A DNA stretch of 64,000 nt from Parabacteroides hominis (GCF_014287585.1 NZ_JACOOJ010000019.1:31434-95433); one strand, 5' to 3'. Shown: positions 43,746-53,900, numbered from the stretch's first letter. Notes: a model not told the origin generated them from the sequence alone. Numbers and translations are program-made.

Positions 43746-44198
43746 ATGAGAACATTGATACAACGGGTACAACATGCCTCCGTAATCATAGACGGACAGC
43801 TGAAGTCCAAAATCGGGAAAGGCCTGCTCGTTCTGGTCGGCATTGAAGACCGCGACACGCAGGAGGATATCGAATGGTTGTGCAAGAAGATTGCCAACCT
43901 GCGCATCTTTGACGATGAAAACGGCGTTATGAACCGCTCTGTAATCGAAACGGAAGGGGAAGTGATGGTGGTAAGCCAGTTTACCCTCCACGCCTCCACA
44001 AAGAAGGGGAACCGCCCTTCCTATATCCATGCTTCCAAACCGGACATAGCCATTCCGATGTACGAGGCCTTTTGCGCCGAGATGGGCTTGCAGATCGGAA
44101 AGGAAGTGCAGACCGGCACGTTTGGCGCCGACATGAAAGTGGAACTGGTGAACGACGGTCCTGTCACGATCTGGATCGACTCACAAAACAAAGAATAA
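43746..44198 (+). CDS. dtd: D-aminoacyl-tRNA deacylase
   Basis: A 150-residue DTD-family enzyme that hydrolyses D-aminoacyl-tRNA. Landmarks: MRTLIQRVQHASV at the N-terminus, GLLVLVGIEDRD, VVSQFTL (the SQFTL motif at about 78-82) and GNRPSYIHASKPD, close to the NxP-type motif (here NRPS) near 96. Length is typical. It lies 4 bp after uvrC and 6 bp before the next gene, so it is cotranscribed. Confidence 0.95.
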   Translation: MRTLIQRVQHASVIIDGQLKSKIGKGLLVLVGIEDRDTQEDIEWLCKKIANLRIFDDENGVMNRSVIETEGEVMVVSQFTLHASTKKGNRPSYIHASKPDIAIPMYEAFCAEMGLQIGKEVQTGTFGADMKVELVNDGPVTIWIDSQNKE

Positions 44199-44204
44199 AA
44201 AGAT

Positions 44205-44537
44205 ATGGCAGAAATTACGCTTAAACAGGCACAGGAGCAGGTGGACAGCTGGATCAAAACGTATGGCGTCCGCTACTTCAACGAACTGACGAATATGACC
44301 ATCCTGACCGAAGAAGTCGGCGAACTGGCCCGCATCATGGCCCGCACATACGGCGAACAGTCTTTCAAGGAGAGCGACAAACACCGTGATTTAGGCGATG
44401 AAATGGCCGATGTCCTATGGGTATTGCTCTGCCTTGCCAACCAGACAGGCGTCGATCTGACTGCTGCTTTCGAAAAGAATCTGCAAAAGAAAACGAACCG
44501 CGATAAAGAACGACATATAAACAATAAAAAGCTATAA
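44205..44537 (+). CDS. MazG-like nucleotide pyrophosphohydrolase
   Basis: A 110-residue all-alpha NTP pyrophosphatase. The MazG metal motif is visible as ILTEEVGELARIM (EExxE) and, about 28 residues later, LGDEMADVLWVLLCLANQ (ExxxD-like). Such single-domain MazG proteins hydrolyse non-canonical or excess NTPs. It sits between dtd and deoC with gaps of 6 and 4 bp, fitting a nucleotide and translation hygiene operon. Confidence 0.92.
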   Translation: MAEITLKQAQEQVDSWIKTYGVRYFNELTNMTILTEEVGELARIMARTYGEQSFKESDKHRDLGDEMADVLWVLLCLANQTGVDLTAAFEKNLQKKTNRDKERHINNKKL

Positions 44538-44541
44538 GATT

Positions 44542-45477
44542 ATGGTACACGAACACGATCACGAATGTAGATGCGGACATCACCACCACGATGAAGACAC
44601 CGAACATCTCCACACCAATAAATACCAGCAGGCATTCGCCAAATTCGAGGCGGCCGGCACGACGGAAGAAGTCGCCGGACAGGTAAAAACACTGCTCGGA
44701 AAACATGGGAACGACAACTTCACTCCCGACATTTTGAAGCAGATTCACGGTTTCATCGACCTGACTTCCCTCACCAGTATCGACACGAAAGAGAGCATCT
44801 GGAAGCTGGTCGACAAAGTGAACGATTTCGAAGGAACCCGCCCCGACGTACCCAACGTTGCCGCCATCTGCACCTATCCCCTGTTTGTAGAAACGGTAAA
44901 AGAGGCCCTCTCCGCACAGGAGGTAAAGATTGCATCCGTAGCAGGCGGTTTCCCCTCCTCGCAGACCTTCATGGAAATAAAGATTGCCGAGACGGCAATG
45001 GCCGTCATGCAGGGAGCCGATGAAATCGATGTTGTCATGAACTTAGGCTATTTCCTTGAAGAGAACTATGACGAACTTACCGAAGAACTTCAGGAGATCA
45101 AAGAGAACTGCCGTGATGCCAAACTGAAAGTCATCCTCGAAACAGGTGCTCTCCAGACTCCCGAAAGCATTCAGAAAGCGGCTGTCCTCGCGGTCTATTC
45201 CGGTGCGGACTTCATCAAGACGTCGACAGGGAAGGGCTATCCGGGCGCCACTCCGGAAGCCGTTTACACGATGTGCCAAGTTCTGAAAAAGTACCATTCC
45301 ATCACGGGAAAGCGTGTTGGCATTAAAGTCGCAGGCGGTATCCGTACGGCAGAAGAGGCTGTCCGCTACTATACCATCGTCAAGGAAGTATTAGGAAACG
45401 ATTGGTTGAATAAAGACTTGTTCCGCATAGGAGCCAGCAGTTTGGTAGAAGACATCGAACACCGTTTGGGAAAATAA
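44542..45477 (+). CDS. deoC: Deoxyribose-phosphate aldolase with His-rich N-terminal extension
   Basis: A 311-residue class I aldolase converting 2-deoxyribose 5-phosphate to acetaldehyde and glyceraldehyde 3-phosphate. The Schiff-base lysine is K226 in GADFIKTSTGKGYPGAT; D163 in DEIDVVMNLG and the GIKVAGGIRTAEEA phosphate-binding strand are also present. The catalytic domain starts near residue 68. Residues 1-25 hold nine histidines and two cysteines (HEHDHECRCGHHHHDEDTEH), likely a metal-binding tail, followed by a short helical linker. Last gene of the mnmG operon. Confidence 0.94.
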   Translation: MVHEHDHECRCGHHHHDEDTEHLHTNKYQQAFAKFEAAGTTEEVAGQVKTLLGKHGNDNFTPDILKQIHGFIDLTSLTSIDTKESIWKLVDKVNDFEGTRPDVPNVAAICTYPLFVETVKEALSAQEVKIASVAGGFPSSQTFMEIKIAETAMAVMQGADEIDVVMNLGYFLEENYDELTEELQEIKENCRDAKLKVILETGALQTPESIQKAAVLAVYSGADFIKTSTGKGYPGATPEAVYTMCQVLKKYHSITGKRVGIKVAGGIRTAEEAVRYYTIVKEVLGNDWLNKDLFRIGASSLVEDIEHRLGK

Positions 45478-45542
45478 GAAAAGCAACGGGATATTTCTCA
45501 CAAACCCATAGTCTTTTCTTCCAAAGATAACGACATAAATTA

Positions 45543-45627
45543 GGCTACATCCGGATGTTCCCTCCCGCTACACCCGGATCTACCCTAAACGAACACCCGG
45601 ATGTAGGGATCGCCTACATCCGGGTGT
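45543..45627. repeat. Cluster of ACATCCGG-type repeats ending in a strong hairpin
   Basis: Within 85 bp there are four variants of CTACA(T/C)CCGG(A/G)TGT in both orientations. The last two, ACACCCGGATGTAGG (45593-45607) and CCTACATCCGGGTGT (45613-45627), form a perfect 15-bp stem with a 5-nt loop. It may end the deoC transcript, though no T-run follows directly. Confidence 0.65.
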
Positions 45628-45789
45628 CGTCGTATTTATATAAGCAGTTTATTCATCTTTTTCCGTATCTTCCGGAAGTTTCTCCAAGGTGCTATGCGCA
45701 TTCAACGGAGAGGATTCTTTCACTTGCAATCTGTGCCATCCACCCTTTGAAAGGTTCGGCTTTGGGAGAAGGGACGAATAGAAAGAAAA

Positions 45790-45895
45790 GTGTGATAGAG
45801 AGTGACACACCAGTGATAGATGAAAAGGACATCTATCACACTCAAGACATGTTGATATACGAAGGATACAAGGAGAAAAGTGATAGAGTGACAGA
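45790..45895. repeat. GTGATAGA repeat cluster with hairpin
   Basis: Three copies of a GTGATAGA-type unit, two of them followed by GTGACA. GTGATAGATG (45813-45822) and CATCTATCAC (45830-45839) form a perfect 10-bp stem. A 132-codon frame (45555-45953) crosses this region, but it overlaps the convergent synthase gene and is made of repeats, so I do not call it. Otherwise the 440-bp gap is empty. Confidence 0.55.
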
Positions 45896-45917
45896 TAAAC
45901 CGCGAGAAACCGAAAAC

Positions 45918-46892
45918 CTATTTACGGCGCTCTACGATGTAATCGGCAAGTAGCAGCAATCCTTCGCGTGCTTCCGATTCAGGGAGTGTCATCAAAACCT
46001 CGACCGCTTTATCACGATATTCCTGCATACGCTGTTCGGCATATTCGATACCTCCGTTCGCTTTCGCAAAATCAATCAGCAAATCTATATTCTCTGTGGT
46101 AAAGTCTTTTTCATTTATGATATGAAGGAAATTGTCCACCTCTTCCCTCCTGCCCGTCTGCAAAGCATGCAGCAAAGGAAGCGTAACCTTTCCCTCCCGG
46201 ATATCGTTGCCGGTCGGTTTGCCGATATTCGCCTCTTTGAAGTAGTCGAAGATATCATCTTTGATCTGGAAACAGTAACCTAAGTATTCGCCGAACTCAC
46301 GGCATTTTTCCACCATTTCACCGGATGCCCCGGCAGAGATGGAACCGATCTCGGCACAAGCGGAAAGCAACATGGCCGTCTTTTTCCGTATCACCTGCAT
46401 ATAGCAGGATTCGTCGATAATGCTTTCTTCGGCCGTTTCCAACTGCTTGATCTCCCCTTCCGAAAGATCGCGGCCGAGATTGGAAACAATACCTATGATT
46501 TGCAGATTACCTGTCTGGATAGAACGGATCAACGCGGTGGAAAGGACATAATCGCCCACTAAGACAGAAATACGGTTGTCGAATATGGCATTCAGGGAAG
46601 GAACGCCGCGACGCTGTTTTGTCTCGTCGATCACATCATCATGGATAAGCGTGGCAGTATGAAGCAATTCCAGCAAAACAGCCGAATTAATCGTATTATC
46701 CGTCACCTGCCCGCATGCTTTAGCTGTCAAAAGTACCAATAAGGGGCGGACGTGTTTTCCGCTCGCATTCAGTATCTGGTCAATAGCCGATTGCAAACGA
46801 TTCGTTTCACTTCGCAGCGAAGCAGCAAACTCATCATTAAAACGTTTAAACTCTACGGCAACCGGTTGTTCTATTTTACTTCTATCCTTCAT
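45918..46892 (-). CDS. Polyprenyl diphosphate synthase
   Basis: A 324-residue trans-prenyltransferase making the side chain of menaquinone (octaprenyl-like length). The first aspartate-rich motif is LIHDDVIDETKQRRG and the second is QIKDDIFDYF; GKHVRPLLVLL is the isopentenyl-diphosphate-binding region. Start set at the ATG at 46892 (MKDRSKIEQ), 19 bp after a minus-strand -7 box; the frame is open 24 codons upstream but that would include the promoter. Divergent from polA. Confidence 0.92.
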   Translation of the reverse strand: MKDRSKIEQPVAVEFKRFNDEFAASLRSETNRLQSAIDQILNASGKHVRPLLVLLTAKACGQVTDNTINSAVLLELLHTATLIHDDVIDETKQRRGVPSLNAIFDNRISVLVGDYVLSTALIRSIQTGNLQIIGIVSNLGRDLSEGEIKQLETAEESIIDESCYMQVIRKKTAMLLSACAEIGSISAGASGEMVEKCREFGEYLGYCFQIKDDIFDYFKEANIGKPTGNDIREGKVTLPLLHALQTGRREEVDNFLHIINEKDFTTENIDLLIDFAKANGGIEYAEQRMQEYRDKAVEVLMTLPESEAREGLLLLADYIVERRK

Positions 46893-46910
46893 AATTGATC
46901 CTAAGATGCG

Positions 46911-46918
46911 CAAAAGTA
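46911..46918 (-). promoter_or_regulatory. Putative -7 element for the polyprenyl synthase
   Basis: On the minus strand this reads TACTTTTG (TAnnTTTG), 18 bp before the chosen ATG, implying a very short leader. No clear -33 box. Confidence 0.45.
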
Positions 46919-46991
46919 ACAAAAAGTATCGAGTAAGCGAGTTTTTTCGTACATTTACCGACAATTGTCACACTAAAACGTGTTAAAAGAG

Positions 46992-49814
46992 ATGAAGTTA
47001 TTCCTCATAGATGCATATGCATTGATTTATCGGTCTTACTACGCTTTTATCAAGAATCCGCGTATCAACTCCAAAGGTATGAACACTTCGGCCATCTTTG
47101 GTTTTATCAACAGCCTGGAAGATGTCCTGAAACGTGAAAACCCGACCCATATTGCGGTAGGCTTCGACCCGAAAGGCCCGACTTTCCGCCACGAAGCCTA
47201 CGAACAGTACAAGGCGCAACGGCAAGAGACACCGGAAGATATCCGCAAGTCGGTCCCTTTCATCAAAGACATCATAGAAGCCTACAATATCCCGATACTG
47301 GAAGTTCCGCGCTATGAGGCCGACGATGTTATCGGCACGGTTGCCAAGCAAGCAGAAAAAGAAGGTTTCGAAGTTTATATGATGACACCTGACAAAGACT
47401 ACGGCCAGTTGGTATCCGAACATATATTCATGTACCGCCCCCGCTTCGGCGGTGACTACGAGATTATGGGCGTACCCGAAGTGCTGGGCAAATACGGCCT
47501 GACATCCGTCGACCAGGTGATCGACCTTTTAGGGCTGATGGGCGACAGTTCCGACAACATCCCCGGATGTCCGGGTGTCGGTGAAAAGACCGCCCAGAAA
47601 TTATTGACCGAATTCGGAACGATCGAAAATCTTTTGGAGAATACCGACAAGCTGAAAGGTTCCCTTCAAAAGAAGGTCACGGAGAACATGGAGCAAATTC
47701 GTTTCTCCAAGTTCCTGGCAACAATCAAGACGGATGTCCCGATCCAGTTCGATGCCGCCAAATGCATCCGGGAAAAGATGAACGAAGAACGTCTCGTAGA
47801 GATTTACACCGAATTAGAATTCAGAACATTTATTAACAGGATGGGCGGAGAGCCGGAAAAAGTCAAAACGGAGTTCAAAGCCGCACCTGCTCCGGCAAAA
47901 ACCGGCACAAGGAAAAAAGCCGTACCCGCAGGCCCGATTCAAGGCTCGCTCTTTGAAGAATTTGCGACCGAACCTACGGCTGTTTCCAAATATTCGACTC
48001 TCGCGAACTTAAAATCCACTCCTCACACCTACCATCTTGTTGATACAGAGGAAAAAAGAATAGAATTAGGGCGATTTCTGGACGAACAGGATTTTTTTGC
48101 TTTTGACACGGAAACAGATGGTATAGACCCATTGAAGGCCGGATTGGTCGGAATGTCGTTCGCCGTGAAGGAAAACGAGGCCTGGTACGTCCCCGTTCCG
48201 GCAAGACGCGAAGAGGCAGACAAAGTTCTTGCCCACTTCTCCCCCGCCCTGCAAAATCCGAAATCGCTCAAGATCGGACAAAACATAAAATTCGACATCC
48301 TTGTCGTCCGCAAATACGGAATCCGGGTAGCCGGCCCTCTATTCGATACGATGATCGCCCACTACCTTCTGAATCCGGAACTGCGTCACGGCATGGACTA
48401 CCTTGCCGAAACATACCTTAAATATACAACGGTACGTATCGAGGAACTGATCGGTCCGAGAGGCAGAAAACAAATTTCCATGCGCGATGTCCCAGTCACC
48501 CAGGTAGCGGAATATGCAGCCGAGGATGCGGACATTACGCTCAAGCTGAAAAACTATTTTGCCCCCTGTCTGGAAAAAGAAGGACTCGAATCCCTTTTCT
48601 ATGATATCGAGATGCCTTTAATATATGTACTGGCCGAAATGGAATATACGGGAGTGACGCTCGACACCGTCGCCCTGAAACAATCATCCGAAGAACTGAC
48701 AGCCGCACTCAAGAAGTTGGAGAAAGAGATTTACGAACTGGCAGGCATGAAGTTTAACATCAATTCCGCCCGCCAGGTCGGCGAAGTTCTTTTCGACCAT
48801 CTCAAGATAGAAGAAAAAGCGAGGAAAACGAAGACAGGCAGCTACAGCACGAGCGAAGAGATACTGGAGAAAATGCGTTCCAAACATCCCGTCGTGGAAA
48901 AGCTGCTCGAATATCGCGGGCTGAAGAAGCTGCTCAGCACCTATATCGACGCACTGCCCGAACTGATCAACCCGGAAACCGGCAAGATCCATACGTCCTA
49001 CAACCAGGCAGTCACCTCGACCGGCCGCCTCAGTTCCACCAACCCGAACCTGCAGAATATTCCGGTACGCGATGAATTGGGACGCGAAATCAGGAAGGCT
49101 TTTACAGCCGAAAACGAAGACTGTATCTTCTTCTCCGCCGACTATTCGCAGATCGAACTTCGTATCATGGCACACCTTAGCCAGGATGCCCACATGATAG
49201 AAGCCTTCCGTAGCGGAGCCGACATCCATGCCGCCACAGCCGCCAAGATATACGGTATTCCGGTCGAAGAAGTTACTTCCGACATGCGCCGGAAAGCGAA
49301 AACGGCTAATTTCGGCATCATTTACGGAATCTCCGTATTCGGGTTAGCCGAACGGCTGAACATCCCCCGTGCAGAGTCGAAGGAACTGATCGAAGGCTAC
49401 TTCAAGACTTATCCGGACATCCGCGCCTATATGGACGAAAGCATCGAGGTAGCAAAAGAAAAAGGATATGTAGAGACCATCTACAAGCGCAAACGTTTCC
49501 TGCCGGATATCAACTCCCATAACGCCATCGTGCGGGGATATGCCGAACGAAACGCGATCAACGCCCCGATCCAGGGCAGTGCAGCCGACATCATCAAGGT
49601 TGCCATGGTTCGCATCTTCAACCGCTTCGAAACAGAAGGGCTGAAAAGCAAGATGATCCTGCAGGTACACGATGAATTGAACTTTAACGTCTACAAAGAC
49701 GAACTGGAAAAAGTGAAACAAATCGTGTTGGATGAAATGGAAAATGCAATCAAACTGCAAGTTCCCCTGATCGCCGACTGCGGTGAAGGGGTGAACTGGC
49801 TGGAAGCCCATTAA
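46992..49814 (+). CDS. polA: DNA polymerase I
   Basis: A 940-residue polymerase with all three domains. The 5'-nuclease (1 to about 290) shows LFLIDAYALIYRSYYAF, EADDVIG and LMGDSSDNIPGCPGVGEKTA. The 3'-5' exonuclease keeps its acidic residues (FDTETDG with D372 and E374, then EDADITLKL), so proofreading is probably intact. The polymerase domain has STGRLSSTNPNLQNIPVR, motif A SADYSQIELRI, motif B RRKAKTANFGIIYG and motif C QVHDEL. I use the ATG at 46992; a GTG 12 bp upstream is also in frame. Gene stands alone. Confidence 0.97.
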   Translation: MKLFLIDAYALIYRSYYAFIKNPRINSKGMNTSAIFGFINSLEDVLKRENPTHIAVGFDPKGPTFRHEAYEQYKAQRQETPEDIRKSVPFIKDIIEAYNIPILEVPRYEADDVIGTVAKQAEKEGFEVYMMTPDKDYGQLVSEHIFMYRPRFGGDYEIMGVPEVLGKYGLTSVDQVIDLLGLMGDSSDNIPGCPGVGEKTAQKLLTEFGTIENLLENTDKLKGSLQKKVTENMEQIRFSKFLATIKTDVPIQFDAAKCIREKMNEERLVEIYTELEFRTFINRMGGEPEKVKTEFKAAPAPAKTGTRKKAVPAGPIQGSLFEEFATEPTAVSKYSTLANLKSTPHTYHLVDTEEKRIELGRFLDEQDFFAFDTETDGIDPLKAGLVGMSFAVKENEAWYVPVPARREEADKVLAHFSPALQNPKSLKIGQNIKFDILVVRKYGIRVAGPLFDTMIAHYLLNPELRHGMDYLAETYLKYTTVRIEELIGPRGRKQISMRDVPVTQVAEYAAEDADITLKLKNYFAPCLEKEGLESLFYDIEMPLIYVLAEMEYTGVTLDTVALKQSSEELTAALKKLEKEIYELAGMKFNINSARQVGEVLFDHLKIEEKARKTKTGSYSTSEEILEKMRSKHPVVEKLLEYRGLKKLLSTYIDALPELINPETGKIHTSYNQAVTSTGRLSSTNPNLQNIPVRDELGREIRKAFTAENEDCIFFSADYSQIELRIMAHLSQDAHMIEAFRSGADIHAATAAKIYGIPVEEVTSDMRRKAKTANFGIIYGISVFGLAERLNIPRAESKELIEGYFKTYPDIRAYMDESIEVAKEKGYVETIYKRKRFLPDINSHNAIVRGYAERNAINAPIQGSAADIIKVAMVRIFNRFETEGLKSKMILQVHDELNFNVYKDELEKVKQIVLDEMENAIKLQVPLIADCGEGVNWLEAH

Positions 49815-49854
49815 CAAAAACACATAAAGTTTATAAATCATATCATTTATACAC

Positions 49855-49862
49855 TATCTTTG
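49855..49862 (+). promoter_or_regulatory. Putative promoter of the structured leader
   Basis: TATCTTTG at -7 with TTTA (49830-49833) 21 bp upstream as a near -33 box. It would start a transcript near 49870, about 275 nt before the next gene. Confidence 0.6.
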
Positions 49863-49869
49863 TAGTGAA

Positions 49870-50100
49870 CTTTATTGCAAAGAGTTGCAATACACATAGT
49901 AAAACAGAAGCGTTATCATATTGTCCTTAAGCAAGAAAATCGCCAATTTTTCATCCAGCGAGGACAGTAGACAACAATTGCCTCACGTTTTTTGTATATA
50001 TACATAAATATATAAACATCAAGCGTGGGCTGTTGTCTATCTGCTGGATAGGTGTTTGGCGATACCTCTTGCTTGGATAGATGGCAGTTCCCACGCTTTT
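49870..50100 (+). ncRNA. Leader RNA with mutually exclusive hairpins
   Basis: A short stem ATTGCAA/TTGCAAT (49874-49891) begins the leader. Left arm 49929-49987 pairs in register with right arm 50024-50074: AAGCAAG/CTTGCTT, ATCGCCAA/TTGGCGAT, ATCCAGC/GCTGGAT and TAGACAACA/TGTTGTCTA, around an AT-rich 35-nt loop. The right arm can instead pair downstream: AGCGTGGG (50022-50029) with CCCACGCT (50090-50097), extended by CTG/CAG and a TTGTCTATC/GATAGATGG stem, and followed by TTTTATT. That second fold looks like a terminator just ahead of the gene at 50146, so the leader has the layout of an attenuator or riboswitch. A 6S-like RNA is another possibility. No known family recognised. Confidence 0.55.
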
Positions 50101-50145
50101 ATTATGTTTTCCATCTTAGGGAACAGATGGAGCAATTGGAAAATT

Positions 50146-50817
50146 ATGTATTTCATATTCCCAGACAATCTTCCGGCATCCGTACAAAAGGCGGCGTTCG
50201 AATTCACATCCGAACAGGCTCCCCTGTATCATTACATAACACCGGATACAGAGATACTGAATCGGGGTATTTCAATCGCTATCCCGGATGAAGCCAGTCA
50301 CATCCGTTCCATCCGCCTCACGACATCCCTAAGCCATTTCATTTACTATTACCCCGAAAAAGGGTATCAGATCGCGCAAGGCATCCATCTTCCCCCCTTC
50401 CGTGCTCCGGCAGTCGGAGATATTTATGCGAACGGCGTGGTTATACAGGCCGGGGTAGATTCTTCCGGTCAGCATATAGAACCCGATATAATCCCTTATA
50501 AAGGTTCGGTAATGGAAATACGGGAACAGACACTCGATTATTTCGATGCCCTGATCTATTGCGAATCTATTTCAGAAGGGACGTTAGACAACTGGCATTT
50601 GCCGGATATGCTCAATTTGGTATTGCTGCACACCAGGCAACGGGAATTTAACCTGCTTCTTGCCAAGCGCCAGGGAACCCTGCTATACGACGAGGAATAC
50701 TGGTGCAAAGACAACAGTGTGATCGACTTGGGAATAGCGTTCAATATGGCAAACAGCAGCCTCGATATATGCCCCAAAAAGGAAAAGCGGCAGGTTCGGG
50801 CCATACTGGATTACTAA
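50146..50817 (+). CDS. Lcl_C/DUF1566-like protein of unknown function
   Basis: A 223-residue protein in which the C-terminal ~90 residues (DNWHLPDMLNLVLLHTRQRE, LLYDEEYWCKDNS, AFNMANSSLDICPKKEKRQV, RAILDY) follow the pattern of the DUF1566/Lcl_C fold, W-R-LP...EL...YW-S...VR. That fold is found in surface and fimbria-associated proteins. The N-terminal half (AAFEFTSEQAPLYHYITPD, IRSIRLTTSLSHFIYYYPE) is unassigned and there is no signal peptide. I chose the ATG at 50146; ATGs at 50056 and 50104 are in frame but lie in or beside the leader hairpin. Expression probably depends on the leader fold. Confidence 0.55.
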   Translation: MYFIFPDNLPASVQKAAFEFTSEQAPLYHYITPDTEILNRGISIAIPDEASHIRSIRLTTSLSHFIYYYPEKGYQIAQGIHLPPFRAPAVGDIYANGVVIQAGVDSSGQHIEPDIIPYKGSVMEIREQTLDYFDALIYCESISEGTLDNWHLPDMLNLVLLHTRQREFNLLLAKRQGTLLYDEEYWCKDNSVIDLGIAFNMANSSLDICPKKEKRQVRAILDY

Positions 50818-50880
50818 AATACTCAAATCCTCTCCCGCTTATTCGCTCAAACAATATTTTTTCTGAATGTTAAATGAAGA

Positions 50881-50919
50881 GCCTCATCCGAACCCTGCAC
50901 CGAGCAGGAAGGATGAGGC
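50881..50919. terminator. Terminator after the Lcl_C-like gene
   Basis: GCCTCATCC (50881-50889) and GGATGAGGC (50911-50919) form a 9-bp stem, with CCTGC/GCAGG nested inside, followed by TTTATT. It can also serve the beta-galactosidase gene on the other strand. Confidence 0.8.
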
Positions 50920-50926
50920 TTTATTG

Positions 50927-50964
50927 TTACGGCTATCATAAACGCCCTGTTACGATAGCCGTAA
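50927..50964. terminator. Second hairpin before the beta-galactosidase stop
   Basis: TTACGGCTATC and GATAGCCGTAA form an 11-bp perfect stem with a 16-nt loop, 3 bp from the stop of the minus-strand gene. Confidence 0.65.
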
Positions 50965-50967
50965 AAA

Positions 50968-53900
50968 CTATTCATAATCGCCGAACACCGGTTGCATGAT
51001 AAACGAGAATTCATAATTACCATAATGAATCCGGTAAGGTTCGAGCGGCAAAGCACGTTTGCCCCAGCTGGTGATGCATCCCAATCCTTTCTGGCTCAGA
51101 TCGATCAGGACATTCGTATAATCAACCTGCGGAACGAGTTCGGAGTGGCGTTGCCCTTTTTCCGGTCCGTCGTCCAGGTCTTCCACCGTATAATTCATGG
51201 CTGACATCAGAACCGGCTTGCCGGAAAAGAATTTCAGTCCGTCACCGGCAACCGACTGCTGCTTCCACCAGCGTATATCGCTCTTCGTACCTGTTTCCTG
51301 CGGACGGATATAAGGATAGAACTGCTCGGCAACCGTCTGTTTATACCTTCCCAGATCGGTCGAATTATTGCGGTCCGGATAGTTTTCTATCGGGCCGCGG
51401 CCATAATAAGAGATCCGATCCATGCACTTCGGCATTTGCAGGCGCATACCGAAACGGAACATATCCGGAACGTCGGCAGAAGCATCGGCAACCATTTTCT
51501 GAGTTACTTTCATGGTTCCTTTATTATTGATCTGATAAGTCAGATACAACTTGGCAGAGACTTCGGGCATGGTATAAGCCGCCTCGATCAGTGCCTGGCC
51601 GTTCTCAGCTTTCCGGGTGATCTTATCCAGTTTGATTTGCGGATTACGCCAGACGGCATATAGTTTCTGCATATTGCCTCCCATCTCGTTATCGGTCGGA
51701 GCCCGCCAGAAGTTAGGTGTCAGCTTGCCGCCCTCCTTCATCATCGGGACACCATTCACCGTGTACAGCGTCAGGAACCCGTCTTTCTTCGCAAACTCGG
51801 CACGGTAGTTATCCCCTTCCACGATCAGGTAGTTGATATCATTTTCTTGAATGGCCGGTGTGATCACAGGCTGATTGCTCTCCACCAGGTTTGCATTGTC
51901 GATGGAAGGAGTTTTGTACGGACGGATCGAAAGCTGGTTCTTGGCAACCGGATAACCGGAAGGCAAAAGAGTTTCGGACTGTTTCAAACGGAAAGCCACA
52001 TTCAACAATACTTCCTTGTCCTTACAGATACGCGAAAGGTCGTAATCCAGATGCATTGTCTTCGTCTCATGCGGCTTAACTTCCAAATTGGGGACAATAC
52101 CGTTCTGTACCGGCACACCGTCGGCAAGCAACTGCCATTCCAGGTAATAAGCACCCAGATCACGGAAGAAGTATTCGTTATAAACGGAGATTTCACCCTT
52201 TTCGAGGTCCTTCGGAGTTACCCAGATATCCTGGTAGATGTGGCGTACCTCATCCATATGCGGATTCAGGCGGCGGTCAGGATTGATCAGACCGTTATCG
52301 AGGAAGTTCTGTCCCGAAGCATCGTATTTATTGAAGTCGCCTCCATAACCGAAATACTGTACGCCCTCTTTTGTAAACATACGGGGAGACTGGTCGACGA
52401 AGTCCCAGATAAAGCCACCCTGATATTCCGGTTCTTTCCGGATCAGGTCCCAATACTCCTTGAAGCCGCCTTCGGAATTACCCATTGCATGCGCATACTC
52501 ACACTGGATAAGCGGTTTGCCGTAATTACCGCGCAGGTGTTTCAGGCAACTGTCAAACGGGATATACATCGGGCAATAGATATCGGTAAACTCATTCTCC
52601 TCCGCCTGTTCGTACTGTACGGCACGTGACGGATCTTCCGCTTTCACCCAACGGTAGCAGGCTTCGAAGTTAGGGCCGAAACCGGCTTCATTTCCCAATG
52701 ACCAGAAGATAATGGACGGATGGTTGAAGTTACGCTGCACATTCCGTTCGTTCCTCTCCAAATGAGCCTTCTTAAACGCCGGATTCTTGGCCAGCGTCTT
52801 TTCGCCGTACCCCATGCCATGCGATTCCACATTGGCTTCGGCAACCATATACAGGCCGTATTCATCGCATAAATCGTACCACAGGTTATCATCCGGATAA
52901 TGGCAGGTACGAACGGCATTGATATTATTTTCTTTCATAATCCGGATATCCTGGAGCATCCGTTCGGGTGTCACCCAGTAACCCCTGTCCGGATCGATCT
53001 CATGGCGGTTCACACCTTTGATCAGGACCGGCGAACCGTTCACCCAAACCTGGTTATTGCGCAATTCGACTTTCCGGATGCCTACCTTCTGCGGAATTAC
53101 TTCGAGTACCCGGTTTCCGTCTTTCAAAGTAGCGGTCAACGTATACAGATAAGGTGTCTCGGCAGACCATTTCCGGGCATCCTTGATAGCGAAAGAGGTA
53201 TTCAGTTTACCATTGCCCTTCAACTCTTCGGAAGCAACCACATTACCTTCGGCATCCGCCAGTTTCAGGTCCACAACAGCACTTCCTTTCAAGTTGAGAG
53301 CCACCTGGACTGTCCCGTCTTTATAGTGTGCATCCAGATCGGGGGTAATCCGGATATCTTCGATATATTTCGGATTACGGGCATAGAGATAGCAGTTGCG
53401 GGCTACTCCGGAAAGGCGTACGAAATCCTGGTCTTCCAGATAAGTCCCGTCACACCAGCGGAACACTTGGAAAGCAATCAGGTTCTTACCCGGTTTCAGG
53501 TATTTAGTCAGGTTGAACTCGGCTTCCAACTTGCTGTCTTCACTATATCCGACAAATTTACCGTTTACCCACAGATACATATTGGACGTAACGGAACCGA
53601 AATGAGCAAAAACCTCTTTCCCCTTCCAGCCGGCAGGCAGTTCGATCTCCCGGCGGTATGAACCGACATGATTATTTTCGACCGGCACATAAGGCGGATC
53701 GCTCTCGAACTGATAGCACCAGGCATATCCGCTTTCGATATACAGCGGATCACCATAGCCGTTCATCTCCCACAAGCCGGGAACGGAGAAGTCATCCCAT
53801 CCTTTGTCGTTAAAATCAACTTTATAGAAGTCGAGCGGCCGTTGATCGGCATCCCTCACCCAGTTGAATTTCCAGGTTCCGTCAATCGACATAAAGTTGG

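Noticed and set aside
45555..45953. A 132-codon plus-strand frame between deoC and the polyprenyl synthase
   Set aside because: It runs through two repeat clusters, overlaps the end of the convergent synthase gene, and shows no domain or start signal.
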